Shown here: positions 1-11,995 of the stretch, one piece after another | Numbering within the stretch: position 1 is the stretch's first letter | Layout of the letters: each line of letters begins with the position of its first letter | From: Rhinopithecus roxellana | Lineage: Eukaryota > Chordata > Mammalia > Primates > Cercopithecidae | Direction: 5' to 3' | DNA length: 64,000 nucleotides | Assembly: GCF_007565055.1 (NCBI RefSeq) | Contig: NC_044555.1 | Location: 36,836,611-36,900,610, forward strand | Made by a program: the position numbers and the translations under genes | The notes under the pieces: generated by a model | What the model saw: only the letters and a program-made list of their open reading frames with translations | Database searches by the model: none | Told to the model about the DNA's origin: nothing

Positions 1-3000
1 GATGTATATTTCTTTGGGTACATACCCAGTCATATAAATATTTGGTTGAATGGTATTTCTACTTTCAGGTCTTTAAGGAACTGCCATGCTGTCTTCCACA
101 ATGGTGAAATTTTACACTACCACCAACAGTGTATAAGCATTCCTTTTTCTCCACAACCTCGCCAGTATCTGTTATTTTTTGACTTAATAGTAGCCATTCT
201 GACTGGCATGAGATAGTGTCTCATTGTGGTTTTGATTTGTGTTTCTCTAATGATCAGTGCTGTTGAGCTTTTTTCATATACTTGTTGACTGCATGTATGT
301 CTTCTTTTGAAGTGTCTGTTCATATCCTTTACCCACTTTTTTTTGTTTGTTTGTTTTTTGTTTTGTTTTTGTAAATTGGTTAAGTTCATTATGGATGCTG
401 GATACTAGACCTTTGTTGAATGCATACATTGCAAAAGTTTCTCTCATTTTGTAGTTTGTCTGTTTACTCTGTTAGGAGTTTCTTTTGCTGTGCAGAAGAT
501 TTTTAGCTTAATTAAATCACATATATCAATTTTTGCTTTTGTTGCAATTGTTTTTGGCATCTTTATTATAAAACCTATTCTTGTGTCTATGTCCTGAATT
601 GTATTGCCTAGGTAGTCTTCCAGGGTTTTTATAGTTTAGAGTTTTACACTTAAGTCTTTAATCAATCTTGAGTTAATTTTTGTATATAGTGTAAGGAAGG
701 GGGCTAATTTTAATCTTCTGCATATGGCTAGCCAGTTTTCTCAGCACCCTACTGAAAAGGAAATCCTTTCCCCATTGCTTATTTTCATTAAGTTTGTCAA
801 AGATCAGATAATGATTGGCGTGCAGCCTTATTTCTGGGTTCTCTATTAGTTCCATTGGTCTATGTGTTTGTTTTTGTAATACTACCAATTCGGTTTTGGT
901 TACTGTAGTTCCATAGTATAGTTTGAAGTTGGGTAGTGTGATTCTTCCAGATGTGTTCTTTTTATTTAGGATTACTTTGGCTATTCTGGCTCTTTTTTTA
1001 TTCCATATGAATTTTAAAATTATCTTTTTCTAGTACTGTGAAGAAAGTCAATTGTGGTTTAATAGGCATAGCATCGGATCTATAAATTGCTTTGGACATT
1101 TTAATGATATTGATTCTTTGTATTCATGAGCATGAAACATTTTCTATTTGTTTATGTCTTCTCTGATTTCTTCGAGCAGTGGTTTGTAGTTCTTGTAGCA
1201 ATCTTTCACCTCTCCAGTTGATTTTTGTATCAACTTTGATTTTGTATCCTGAGACTTTGCTGGTGTTGTTGATCAGCTTAAGAGGCTTTTGGGCTAACAG
1301 TATGGGGTTTTCCAGGTATAAGATTATATCATCTTCACACAGGGATAGTTTGAATTTCTCTCTTCCTATTTGGATGTACTTTAGTTCGTTATCTTGCCTG
1401 ATTGCATTGGCCAGAACTTCTAGTATTACGTTGAATTAAAGTGGTGAGAGAAGACATCCTTGTCTTGCACTGGTTTTCAATGGGAATGCTTTTAGCATTT
1501 GCCCATTCAGTATGATGTTTACTGTAGGCTTGCCATTTATGGGTCTTATTAATTTTAGGTATGTTTCTTCAACACCTAGTTTTTCACATAAATGCATGTT
1601 GAATTTTCTTGAAAATCTTTTCTGCATCTATTGAGATAATCATCCTTTTATTTGTCCTGAGTTCATGTTATGTGATGAATCACATTTATTGATTTGCATA
1701 TGGTGAACTTACCTTGCATCCCAGAAATAAAGCCCACTTTATCTTGGTGGATACGTTTTTTGTTGTGCTTCTGGATTTGGTTTACCAGTATTTTGTTGAG
1801 AATTTTGGCATCGATGTTCATCACAAGTATGAAGCTAAAGTTTCCTGTTTGTTTTTCATTGTTTTTTTGTTTGTTTGTTTTTTTTTTTTGGTTGTTGTTG
1901 TTGCTGTTGTTTTTTATCTCTTCCAGGTTTTGGTACCAGGATGACACTGGCCTCGTAGAATGAGTTAGGAAAGAGTCTCTCCTTCTCAATTTTTGGAATA
2001 GTTTCAGCAGAAATGGTACCAGCTGTTATTCGTACCTCCGATAGACTTCAACTGTGAATCTGTCTGGTCCTTGGCTTTTTTTGTTTGGTAGGCCATTTAT
2101 TACTTCCTCAATTTTAGAGTTTGTTATTGGTCTGTTTAAGGATTCAATTTGTTTCTGGTTCAGTCTTAGGAGGGTTTGTGTGTCCAAAAATTTACCCATT
2201 TCTCCTAGATTTTCTAGTTTAGGTGCATAGAGTTGTTCATAATATTCTCTGATATTTGTTTGTATTTCTATAATGTCAGTGGTAATATTCGTCTTGTTGA
2301 TTCTATTTATTTGAATCTACTATTTTTTTTCATTAGTCTAACTAGTGATTTATCTATTGTATTAATATTTCTCAAAAACCAGCTCCTGGATTCAGTGATC
2401 TTTTAAAGGGCTTTTAGTGTCTATTTCCTTCAGTTAAGCTTTTATTTTGGCTATTTTTTGTCTTTTACTAGCTTTGGAATTTGTTTGGTCTTAGTTCTTT
2501 AGTTATTGTTGCTGTGATGTTAGGTTGTTAATTTGAAATCTTTCAGATATTTTTGATGTGGGGATTTAGTGCTATAAATTTCTCTGTTAACACTTCTTTA
2601 GCAGTGTCCCAAAGATTCTGCTATGTTGTATCTTTGTCCTCATTAGTTTCAAAGAATTTCTTGATTTCTTTTTAAATTTCATTATTTTTCCAAAAGTCAC
2701 TCAGGAGCATGTTATTTAATTTCCATGTATTTCCATGGTTTTGAGTGAATTTCTTAGTATTTATTTTATTTTATTTTATTTTATTTTATTTTATTTTATT
2801 TTATTTTGTTTTGAGACAGAGTCTTGCCCTGTGGCACAAGCTGGAGTGCAGTGGCGCGATCTCCGCTCACTGCAAGCTCCGCCCCCCTCTCCCCCCACCC
2901 CGGGTTCATGCCATTCTCCTGCCTCTGATTTTGTTACCCTCTGGTCTGTGAAACTGTTGGATATGATTTCAGTTCCACTGAATTTGTAGAGGAGTGTTTT

Positions 3001-3615
3001 ACTTCTGATTATGTCGTTGATTTTAGAGTAAGTGCCATGTAGCAATGAGAAGAATGTATATCTTGTTTTTGAATGGAGAGTTCTGTAGATATCAGGTTCA
3101 TTTGAGTTAGTGCTGAGTTCAGATCCTGATTACTTTTGTTAATTTTCTGTCTCAATAATTCATCTAATACAGTCAGTGGCATGTTAAAATCCCCTACTAT
3201 TATTGTGTGGGAGCTTCAGTCTCTTTGAAGGTCTCTAACTTGCTTTATGAATCCGGTTTCTCCTGTGTTGGGTCCATATACATTTAGGGTTGTTAGATCG
3301 TCTTGTTGAATTGAACGCTTTACCATTATTCCATATTCTTTTTGTCTTTTTAGATCTTTCTTGGTTTAAAGTCTATTTTGTCGGAAAGTAGAATCACAAC
3401 TCCTGCTTTTTTCCGTTTTTCATTTGCTTTGTAGGTATTTCTTCGTCCTTTTATTTGAGCCTGTGTGTGTCATCGCATGTGAGATGAGTCTCTTAAAGAC
3501 AGCACAGCAATTGTTCTTGGTTCTTTAGCCACCTTGGCGTCTGGTGTCTTTTAATTGAGGCATTTAGCCCATTTGCATTCAAAGTTATTGATATGTGTGA
3601 ATTTTATTCTGTCAT
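1..3615 (-). pseudogene. L1 ORF2 remnant (endonuclease and reverse transcriptase), C-terminus cut by window edge
   Basis: The start codon position is recognisable at 3613-3615, where the reverse complement reads ATG followed by the usual ORF2 beginning. The frame then breaks repeatedly. Short surviving pieces match the L1 ORF2 product: the YSKINDIIRSK region of the endonuclease (2980-3045) and an ARQGCLLSPL segment of the RT (1436-1480). In intact L1 this protein nicks target DNA and reverse-transcribes L1 RNA. Here it is dead through frameshifts, stops and the Alu insertion. Confidence 0.85.
2755..2928 (-). mobile_element. Alu 3'-half fragment inserted in L1 ORF2
   Basis: The reverse complement carries the right part of an Alu ending in a TTTTA-type tail (TAAAA repeats on the element strand, about 2755-2808). 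The 5' half is missing. L1 ORF2 sequence resumes immediately after 2928. The pentanucleotide tail is a likely microsatellite. Confidence 0.85.
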
Positions 3616-3685
3616 CATAGTGTTAGTTATTTTGCAAACTTTAGGTGGTTCCTTTATATTGTTAATAATCTGTGTACTTCGGTGT

Positions 3686-4600
3686 GTTTTTGTAGTGGTT
3701 GGTAACGGTTATTTTTTCCCATATTTATTGCTTCCTTCAGAAGCCCTTATAAGGCACGTCTGGTGGTAACAAATTTACTCAGCATTTGTTTGTCTGAAAA
3801 GAATAATTTTTCTCTTTTACTTATGAAGCTTAGTTTGACCAGATATAAAATTCTGGGTTGGATTTTTTTGTTGTTGTTTAAGAATGTTTAATATTGGCCC
3901 CCAATCTATTCTGGTTTGTAGAGTTTCTGCTGAGAAGTCTGCTGTTAGACTGGTGGGCTTTCCTTTTGAGGTGGCCTCGCCTTTCTCTCTCCTGCTTTTA
4001 GCATTTCTTTCTTTCATTTCGGCCTTGGAGTACCTGATAATTATGTGTCTTGAAGATGATCTCGTGGAGTATCTTACTGGGGTTCTCTGCAATTTCTGAA
4101 TTTTAATGTTGGCCTCTATAGCTAGCTTGGGGAAGTTCTCATGGATGATATCCTGAAATATGTTTTCCAAGTTGGTTTCATTCTCCCTTCTTTCCAAGTT
4201 CATTTCATATTATAACTTTGAATAATCTTTCTACCTCTATCTCTTTCTCTACCTCCTCTTTAAGGCCAACAACTCTTACCTTTGCATTTTAAGGCTATTT
4301 TCTACACCTTGGAAGCATGTTTCCATGCTTTTTTTCCTTTTTTAAAATTTTCTGACTGTATATTTCCAAATACCCTGTCTTCAAACTCACTAATTGTTTT
4401 TTTCTGCTTTATGAATTCTGCTACTAAGAGGTTCTGATGCATTTTTCGGTATGACAGTTGCAGTTTTTAAGTAAAAAAAATCTGCTTTGTTTTTAGAAGT
4501 TATTTTAGTCTCTTAGTTAAAGTTATCTGATAGAATTAGGAATTCCTTCTCTATGTTCTATTCGTTTTACTTGAATTTCCTCAACATAGTTTTCTTTTGT
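3686..4600 (-). pseudogene. L1 ORF1 remnant (RNA-binding protein p40)
   Basis: A 128-codon open stretch (3817-4203) matches the C-terminal half of L1 ORF1p, with segments such as ADFSAETLQ and an ILK-containing WGPI motif. This protein normally coats L1 RNA as a trimer. The coiled-coil half lies to the right and is degraded. The right boundary is approximate. Confidence 0.75.
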
Positions 4601-5932
4601 TTTCTGTCTGAAGGGTCACACATCTCTCTGCAGGACTAATCCTTTGTGCCTTATGCAGTTCATTTGGTGAGGCCATATTTTCCTGGATGATGTTGATGCC
4701 TGTAGGTATTCATCAATGTACAGGAATTGAAGAGTTAGGTATTTCTTGTAGTCTTTATAATCTGGGCTTCTTTATGCCAGTCATTTTTGGGAAGGCTTCC
4801 CAAGCATTTGAAGGGACTTGGGCCCCAAGCGCAACAATACTGTGGTTTCTGCATACGTGTAGAGGAACTACCTTGATGACTTTGTTTAAGATACAGAAGA
4901 ACTACCTGCATTACCAGGCAGAGACTCTTGTCCTTTGTCATTGCTTTCTCCCAAAAACATGGAGTCTCTCACTTTGCTGACCTACCTGAAAATGGAGGTG
5001 TGGTGATGCGAGCATACTTTTGGCCACCACCCTGGGATTTTGCTGAGTCAGACCTGAAGCCATCACAACACTGGGCCTTGCCGAAGGATGTTTCCTTCAG
5101 GCTGGCAAGTTTCCCGAGGCCTTGGGCATGTCCAGAGGTGCTGTCTTAGAGTCAAAATCCTTAACAATTTACCTCATATTGTATTCTACTTCATCTAAGC
5201 TGGCACACAAATCACAATACAAAGTCCTTCCCACTCTTTCCTCCAATTACCACAGGCACAGGTGCCTCTGCCTGTGGCCACCACAACACTGGTCCTAGGG
5301 GGGGTTCTGCCAGGCTACCACAGATGTTCACTTAAAGCTCAAATGTTGTTTTGACACCTTATGGTGCATGCTGCCAGTCCTGGGACTCACCCTTCAGGGC
5401 AGTGGGTTCCCCTTTGGCCTAGAGCAGGTCAAGAAATGCCATCCTAGAGTCAAGTCCTAGAATTGGACATCCCGGGAGCATTCTTGCTGCTCTGCCCCAC
5501 TGTGGTTGAGTTGTGGTTGGTTGTGGTTGTGGTTGATTTTTGTGGCTGATTTTTGTTTTTCATGATGGTGCTTTATTTTGTGTGCAGATGGTTGCTAAAA
5601 GTTGGTGTTCCATCGGGGGATGAACAATGAAATCTTCTCTTCCACTATTTTGCTCCAGCCCGTTTAGTTGATTAATTTTAATTTCACAAGTAATTTTAAA
5701 GAAATAAATAGGACTACTATAAGCTCACACACAAATCCCTGCTCTAGGTTTGTTAGTGTTTCTTACACAGAAGATTAAAACTTGATTTTATTGGTTTTGT
5801 TTTGATTTTAATTTTGCAAACAGACAGTACTTCTGTTTATAAGTTCAAAAACCAAATTATGTAAAAGTATGGCCACATAAAGAAGTCTTGCTTTCCCTGT
5901 CTTCCTACCCATTCTCCCCACATTATAGCTCA

Positions 5933-6172
5933 GGTGTTGGCAAAATATTTCTGTAAAGGGCAAGAAGTAAATATGCTAGACTTTCAGGTCATATGTTCTC
6001 TATTGTGGTTATTCAGTTTTGCTGTTGTAGTGAAAAAGCAGCCATAGACAATACAAAATCAAATGGGTATGGCTGTGTTCCAATAAAACTTTATAAAAAC
6101 AGGCATTAGATTCATGAATGTGGAAAAAATAAAAAAGAAAACAAGCAATAGGCCTGCTGGCCATAGTTTTCT
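5933..6172. mobile_element. hAT-type nonautonomous DNA transposon remnant
   Basis: This is a ~240 bp element with the hallmark core CAGCCATAGACAATAC and GGCTGTGTTCCAATAAAAC. Its ends match the GGCAAACTTTTTCTGTAAAG type of a common human hAT-Charlie MITE (MER33/MER58-like; the exact name is uncertain). It has no coding capacity. Confidence 0.7.
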
Positions 6173-6218
6173 ATCTTTGATGTTAGTAATAGATTTTATT
6201 AGTTTATGTCTTATTTCA

Positions 6219-6564
6219 GGCTGATGTAGTAAATTACTATAGACTGGGTGGCTTAAACAACAAATATTTATTTCTCATAGTTCTGGAGGCTGAAAGTTCA
6301 AGATCAGAGTGCCAGCATAATTGGGTTCTGATGAGGGCTCTCTTCCAGGTGGTGGGCAGCTGACTTTTCTTTCTACTATATCCTCCCATGAGGAAAAGAC
6401 AGCCAGATATTTCTCTTGTCTCATATAAAGACACTAATCCCACTTATGAGGACTCTACCCTCATGATCTAATTATCCCCGCCAAAGGCCCCATTTGCAGT
6501 TACCATCTAGGATTAGATCTCAACATATGATTTTCTGGAAGTCACGAACGTTCAGTACATAACA
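6219..6564 (-). mobile_element. MLT1-family LTR (ERVL-MaLR), solo
   Basis: The antisense MLT1 LTR is recognised by ACTGGGTGGCTTAAACAAC, TTCTGGAGGCTGAAAG and the near-terminal CAACATATGA block. It is probably close to full length (MLT1A-like). No internal MaLR sequence is attached, so it is a solo LTR inserted in the L1M fragment. Confidence 0.8.
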
Positions 6565-7033
6565 GTTTATTTATATGCAAATACAAGAATATGACTATAC
6601 ATTCTCATGTCACATTTCTTATTCAAAAGTTAAGATATACCACTGCTCTATACCCTTAAACAGTATAGATTATATTGTATATTTTGGATATCTTTCTATA
6701 CAATACATAGAGAGCATTCTCTTTTTTTTCAGTCTGTATTCTATTCCATTGTATGAATACAAAACAGTTGATTTAATCAATCTTCTGTTGATAGATTTTT
6801 AAAGTTTTCTAACACTTTACAATTAAAAACAACACCTGGTGAAAACCTTGGAAATACATTATTCATATGTGTATAGCTGTATCTGATGGACAGAATTCTG
6901 AACTTGAGATTGCTGAATCAAGGGGTAAGTAAACACATTTGCAATTTTGGAAGCTATTGCTAGATTAACTTTTATGGAGTTTTACCATTTTCACTTTCAG
7001 TACAATATATGAAAGTACCTGTTTCTAATTTAT

Positions 7034-7133
7034 AAAATATATCCAAGAATCAATGTGTCATCTTTGTGCAGAGGCCATGGTAATCTTCTCTAAATTATTC
7101 CAATTATAGTATATATGCTGCTGAAGTGAGCAC
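7034..7133 (-). pseudogene. U6 snRNA retropseudogene
   Basis: The reverse complement begins GTGCTCACTTCAGCAGC and continues through the U6 core (ATTGGAA...GAGAAGATTACCATGGCC...GATGACAC) to a degraded 3' end. It covers essentially the full ~107-nt RNA, with several substitutions. U6 is normally transcribed by RNA polymerase III and works in the spliceosome core. No intact upstream U6 promoter (PSE/TATA) is seen to the right, so this is a retrotransposed copy. The flanks (ATGAAAGTACCTGTTT on the left, ATGAAGTAGTTTTTC on the right) may be a decayed target-site duplication. Confidence 0.85.
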
Positions 7134-7625
7134 CATGAAGTAGTTTTTCATTTAATAATGGATGAATGCTTTTGAGTGGCATGCAGTCAAATACAGCGCA
7201 TACTATAAGACTCCTTCTTTCCACTGAACCTGGAGCAGACACAGAGGAATGGTTTTGCTGGAGAGTTGTAGCCTTTTTTTTTTTTTCCCCAGAGTGTTAA
7301 TTGAAGGGAAGCCACTTCACCTTAAGCTCCAGCAAAACATGTATCTGTGCACTATCTAATAGGGATAGAAGTAGTCAGAGAGTTGGAAAAATTTCATGAA
7401 GGTCTAACATTTGAGCAATTGTGCACAAAGATAGAGTTCTCTGCTGATTGTATATCAGCCTTAACATAAGAAAGTGGCTTGTCCATTATGAACCAACATG
7501 GACTGTGGTAAAATTCAGCAAAGGACAAGCAATGATGCAATTGATAAAAGAGAAATTTGGGAAGCTATTTGATAAAAGACAAAAATTTGATGGAACAATA
7601 ATAATAATAATAATAATGAAGACAA
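7134..7625. other. Unassigned sequence with a short ATA/ATT microsatellite
   Basis: I recognise no gene or repeat family here. A short (AAT)n run lies at 7597-7616, directly before the poly-T that marks the 3' end of the L1PA element. Confidence 0.6.
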
Positions 7626-7847
7626 TGTTTTTTTATTTTTTTTATTATACTTTAAGTTCTAGGGTACATGTGCACAACGTGCAGGTTTGTTACATATGTA
7701 TACTTGTGCCACGCTGGTGTGCTGCACCCATCAACTCATCATTTACATCAGGTATAACTCCCAATGCCATCCCTCCCCCATCCCCCCTCCTCATAATAGG
7801 TCCTGGTGTGTGATGTTCCCCTTCCTGAGTCCAAGTGATCTCATTGT

Positions 7848-10800
7848 TCAATTCTCACCTATGAGTGACAACATGCGGTGTTTGGTTTTCTGTTCTTGCG
7901 ATAGTTTGCTGAAAATGATGGTTTCCAGCTGCATCCATGTCCCTACAAAGGACACACACTCATCCTTTTTTATGGCTGCATAGTATTCCATGGTGTATAT
8001 GTGCCACATTTTCTTAATCCAGTCTGTCACTGATGGACATTTGGGTTGATTCCAAGTCTTTGCTATTGTAAATAGTGCTGCAATAAACATACGTGTGCAT
8101 GTGTTTTTATAGCAGCATGATTTATAATCCTTTGGGTATATACTCAGTAATAGAATGGCTGGGTCATATGGTATTTCTAGTTCTAGATCCTTGAGGAATC
8201 ACCATACTGTTTTCCACAATGGTTGAACCAGTTTACAATCCCACCAACAGTGTAAAAGTGTTCCTATTTCTCCACATCCTCTCCAGCACCTGTTTTTTCC
8301 TGACTTTTGAATGATTGCCATTCTAACTGGTGTGAGATGGTATCTCATTGTGGTTTTGATTTGCATTTCTCTGATGGTCAGTGATGATGAGCATTTTTTC
8401 ATGTGCCTGTTGGCTGCATAAATGTCTTCTTTTGAGAAGTGTGTGTTCTTATCCTTTGCCCACTTTTTGATGGGGTTGTTTGTTTTTTTCTTGTCAATTT
8501 GTTTGAGTTCTCTGTAGGTTCTGGATATTAGTCCTTTGTCAGATGGGTAGATTGCAAAACCTTTCTCCCATTCTGTAGGTTGCCTGTTCACTCTGGTGGT
8601 AGTTTCTTTTGCTGTGCAGAAGCTCTTTAGTTTAATTAGATCCCATTTGTCAATTTTCACTTTTGTTGCCATTGTTTTTGGTGTTTTAGACGTGAAGTCC
8701 TTGCCCATGCCTATGTCCTGAATGGTATTACCTAGGTTTTCTTCTAGGGTTTTTACAGTTTTAGGTCTAACATTTAAGTCTCTAATCCATCTTGAATTAA
8801 TTTTTGTATAAGGAATAAGGAAGGGATCCAGTTTCAGCTTTCTAGTTACGGCTAGTCAGTTTTCCCAGCACCATTTATTAAATAGGGAATCTTTTCCCCA
8901 TTTCTTGTTTTTGTCAGATTTGTCAAAGATCAGATGGTTGTAGATGTGTGGTCTTATTTCTGAGGGCTCTGTTCTGTTCCATTGGTCTATACCTCTGTTT
9001 TGGTACCAGTACCATGCTGTTTTGGTTACTGTAGCCTTGTAGTATAGTTTGAAGTCAGGTAGCGTGATGCCTCCATGTTTGTTCTTTTGGCTTAGGATTT
9101 TCTTGGCAATGTGGGCTCTTTTTTGGTTTCATGTGAACTTTAAAGTAGTTTTTTCCAATTCTGTGAAGAAAGTCATTGGTAGCTTAATAAGGATGACATT
9201 GAATCTATAAATTACCTTGGGCAGTATGGCCATTTTCACGATATTGATTCTTCCTATCCATGAGCATGGAATGTTCTTCCATTTGTTTGTGTCCTCTTTT
9301 ATTTCATTGAGCAGTGATTTGTAGTTCTCCTTGAAGAATTCCTTCATATCCCTTGTAAGTTGGATTCTTAGGTATTTTATTCTCTTTGAAGCAATTGTGA
9401 ATGGGAGTTAACTCATGATTTGACTCTCTGTTTGTCTGTTATTGGTGTATAAGAATGCTTGTGATTTTTTACACATTGATATTGTATTCTGAGACTTTGC
9501 TGAAGTTGCTTATCAGCTTAAGGAGATTTTGGGCTGAGACAATGGGGTTTTCTAAATATACAATCATGTCATCTGCAAATAGGGACAATTTGACTTCCTC
9601 TTTTCCTACTTGAATACCCTTTATTTCTTTCTCTTGCCTGATTGCCCTGGCCAGAACTTCCAACCCTATGTTGAATAGGAGTGGTGAGAGAGGGCATCCC
9701 TGTCTTGTGCCAGTTTTCAAGGGGAATGCTTCCAGTTTTTGCCCATTCAGTATGATATTGGCTGTGGGTTTGTCATAAATAGCTCTTATTATTTTGAGAT
9801 ATGTTCCATCAATACTGAATTTATTGAGAGTTTTTATAGCATGAAGGGCTGTTGAATTTTGTCAAAGGCCTTTTTTGCATCTATTGAGATGAACATGTGG
9901 TTTTTGTCTTTGGTTCTGTTTATATGCTAGATTACGTTTATTGATTTGTGTATGTTGAACCAGCCTTGCATCCCAGGGATGAAACCCACTTGATCATGGT
10001 GGATAAGCTTTTTGATGTGCTGCTGGTTTTGGTTTGCCAGTATTTTATGCAGGATTTTTACATCGATGTCCATCAGGGATATTGGTCTAAAATTCTTTTT
10101 TTGTTGTGTCTCTGCCAGGCTTTGGTATCAGGATGATGTTGGCCTCATAAAATGTGTTAGGGAGGATTCTCTCTTTTTCTATTGATTGGAATAATTTCAG
10201 AAGGAATGGTACCAGCTCCTCCTTGTACCTCTCGTAGAATTTGACTGTGAATCCATTTGGTCCTGGACTTTTTTTTGGTTGATAGGCTATTAATTGTTGC
10301 CCAATTTCAGAGTCTGTTATTGGCTATTCAGAGATTCAACTTCTTCCTGGTTTAGTCTTGGGAGAGTACATGTGTCCAGGATATTATCCATTTCTTCTAG
10401 ATTTTCTAGTTGATTTGCATAGAGGTGTTTATAGTATTCTCTGATGGTAGTTTGTAAGTTTGTATTTCTGTGGGGTCGGTGGTGATATCCCCTTTATAAT
10501 TTTTATTGTGTCTATTTGTTTCTTCTCTCTTTTTTTCTTCATTAGTCCTGTTAGCAGTCTATCAATTTTGTTGATCTTTTCAAAAAACCAGCTCCTGGAT
10601 TCATTGATTTTTTGAAGGTTTTTTTTTTGTGTCTCTATCTCCTTCAGTTCTGCTCTTATCTTAGTTACTTCTTGCTGTCTGCTAGCTTTTGAATGTGTTT
10701 GCTCTTGATTCTCTAGTTCTTTTAATTGTGATGCTAGGGTATCAATTTTAGATCTTTCCTGTTTTCTCTTGTGGGCATTTAGTGCTATAAATTTCCCTCT

Positions 10801-11684
10801 ACACACTGCTTTAAATGTGTCCCAGAGATTCTGGTATGCTGTATCTTTTTCTCATTGGTTTCACAGAACATTTTTATTTCTGCCTTCATTTCATTGTGTA
10901 CCCAGTAGTCATTCAGGAGCAGGTTGTGCAGTTTCCATGTAGTTGAATGGTTTTGATTGAGTTTCTTAATCCTCAGTTCTAGTTTGATTGCACTGTGGTC
11001 TGAGAGAAAGGTTGTTATAATTTCTGTTCTTTTACATTTGCTGAGGAGTGCTTTACTTCCAACCATGTGGTCAATTTTGGAATAAGTGTGATGTGGTGCT
11101 GAGAAGAATGTATATTCTGTTGGTCTGTGGTGGAGAGTTCTGTAGATGTCTATTAGGTCCACTTGGTGCAGAGTTGAGTTCAATTCCTGGATATCCTTGT
11201 TAACTTTCTGTCTCGTTGATCTGTCTAATGTTGACAGTGGGGTGTTAAAGTCTCCCATTATTATTGTATGGGAGTCTAAGTCTCTTTGTAAGTCTCTAAG
11301 GACTTGCTTTATGAATCTGGGTGCTCCTGTATTGGGTGCATATATATTTAGGATAGTTAGCTCTTCCTGTTGTATTGATCCCTTTACCATTATATAATGG
11401 CCTTCTTTGTCTCTTTTGATCTTTGTTGGTTTAAAGTCTGTTTTATCAGAGACCAGGATTGCAACCCCTGCCTTTTTTTGTTTTCCATTTGCTTGGTAGA
11501 TCTTCCTCCATCCCTTTATTTTGAGCCTATGTATGTCTCTGCATGTGAGGTGGGTCTCCTGAATATAGCAAATTGATGGGTCTTGACTCTTTATCCAATT
11601 TGCCAGTCTGTGTCTTTTAATTGGACCATTTAGTCCATTCACATTTAAGGTTAATACTGTTATGTGTGAACTTGATCCTGTCAT
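7848..11684 (-). pseudogene. L1PA ORF2 (endonuclease, reverse transcriptase, Cys-rich domain), frameshifted
   Basis: ORF2 starts at 11684 with MTGSSSHITV and ends at 7848 with the usual HRM.SLIG C-terminus. The first 299 codons are open and contain the whole apurinic/apyrimidinic-type endonuclease. Catalytic positions are N14 (TLNVNG), E43 (IQETHL), the MGDFN motif, the KIDH motif and the LSDHS motif, all retained. A frameshift near 10,790-10,850 then breaks the frame. The RT active site FADDM is visible at 9560-9580 and the C-terminal CWRGCGE cysteine region near 8270-8290. In a live L1 this protein nicks DNA at TTTT/A sites and primes reverse transcription there. Here the RT is not in one frame with the endonuclease. 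Confidence 0.9.
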
Positions 11685-11747
11685 TATGATGTCAGCTGGT
11701 TATTTTGCTGATTAGTTGATGCAGTTTCTTCCTAGCATCGATGGTCA

Positions 11748-11995
11748 TTACATTTTGGCATGTTTTTGCAGTGGCTTTTATCTGTTCCTTTCTATGTTTA
11801 GTGCTTCCTTCAGGAGCTCTTGTAGGGCAGGCTTAGTGGTGACAAAATCTCTCAGCTTTTGCTTGTCTGTAAAGGACTTTATTTCTCCTTCACTTATGAA
11901 ACTTAGTTTGGCTGGATATGAAATTCTGGGTTGAAAATTCTTTTCTTTAAGAATGTTGAATATTGGCCCCCACTCTCTTCTGGCTTGTAGAGTTT
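11748..11995 (-). pseudogene. L1PA ORF1 C-terminal remnant (last ~82 codons)
   Basis: The ORF1 stop (TAA in sense) is at 11748-11750. The sequence runs back to 11995 through the NILKEKNFQ-type region of ORF1p. The start codon, coiled coil and most of the RRM are missing because the copy joins directly to the 5'UTR at 11995/11996. No start codon of ORF1 is present. Confidence 0.85.

Larger units (their letters stand above)
1..5665 (-). mobile_element. Old primate L1, minus strand, 3' end outside window
   Basis: Read on the minus strand this is a long L1: 5'UTR (about 4600-5665), ORF1 remnant, inter-ORF spacer, and ORF2 running off the left edge. The right end matches an L1 5' terminus (a degraded form of the GCCAAGATGG start region). 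ORF2 is identified by homology to the younger L1 at 7626-12093, which shows the same order of blocks at visible divergence. Many stops and small indels break both ORFs. The 5'UTR is of the older type (L1PB/L1MA-like), unlike the L1PA copy. The subfamily is inferred. An Alu fragment interrupts it at 2755-2928. Confidence 0.9.
5790..7033 (-). mobile_element. L1M 3'UTR/ORF2-end fragment, split by two later insertions
   Basis: Sequence at 5790-5932 and 6565-7033 resembles the antisense 3' region of old mammalian L1. Examples are the stretch on missing-target repair-like GAATTGCTGGGTCAAGGGG type motifs (here near 6905-6930) and the AAAGTACCTGTTTC block at 7012. A hAT transposon (5933-6172) and an MLT1 LTR (6219-6564) lie between the two parts, so both inserted later. 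Confidence 0.65.

Noticed and set aside
2735..3045. Open frames of ~85 codons across the Alu fragment on both strands
   Set aside because: They read through Alu and L1 sequence; no host gene signal.
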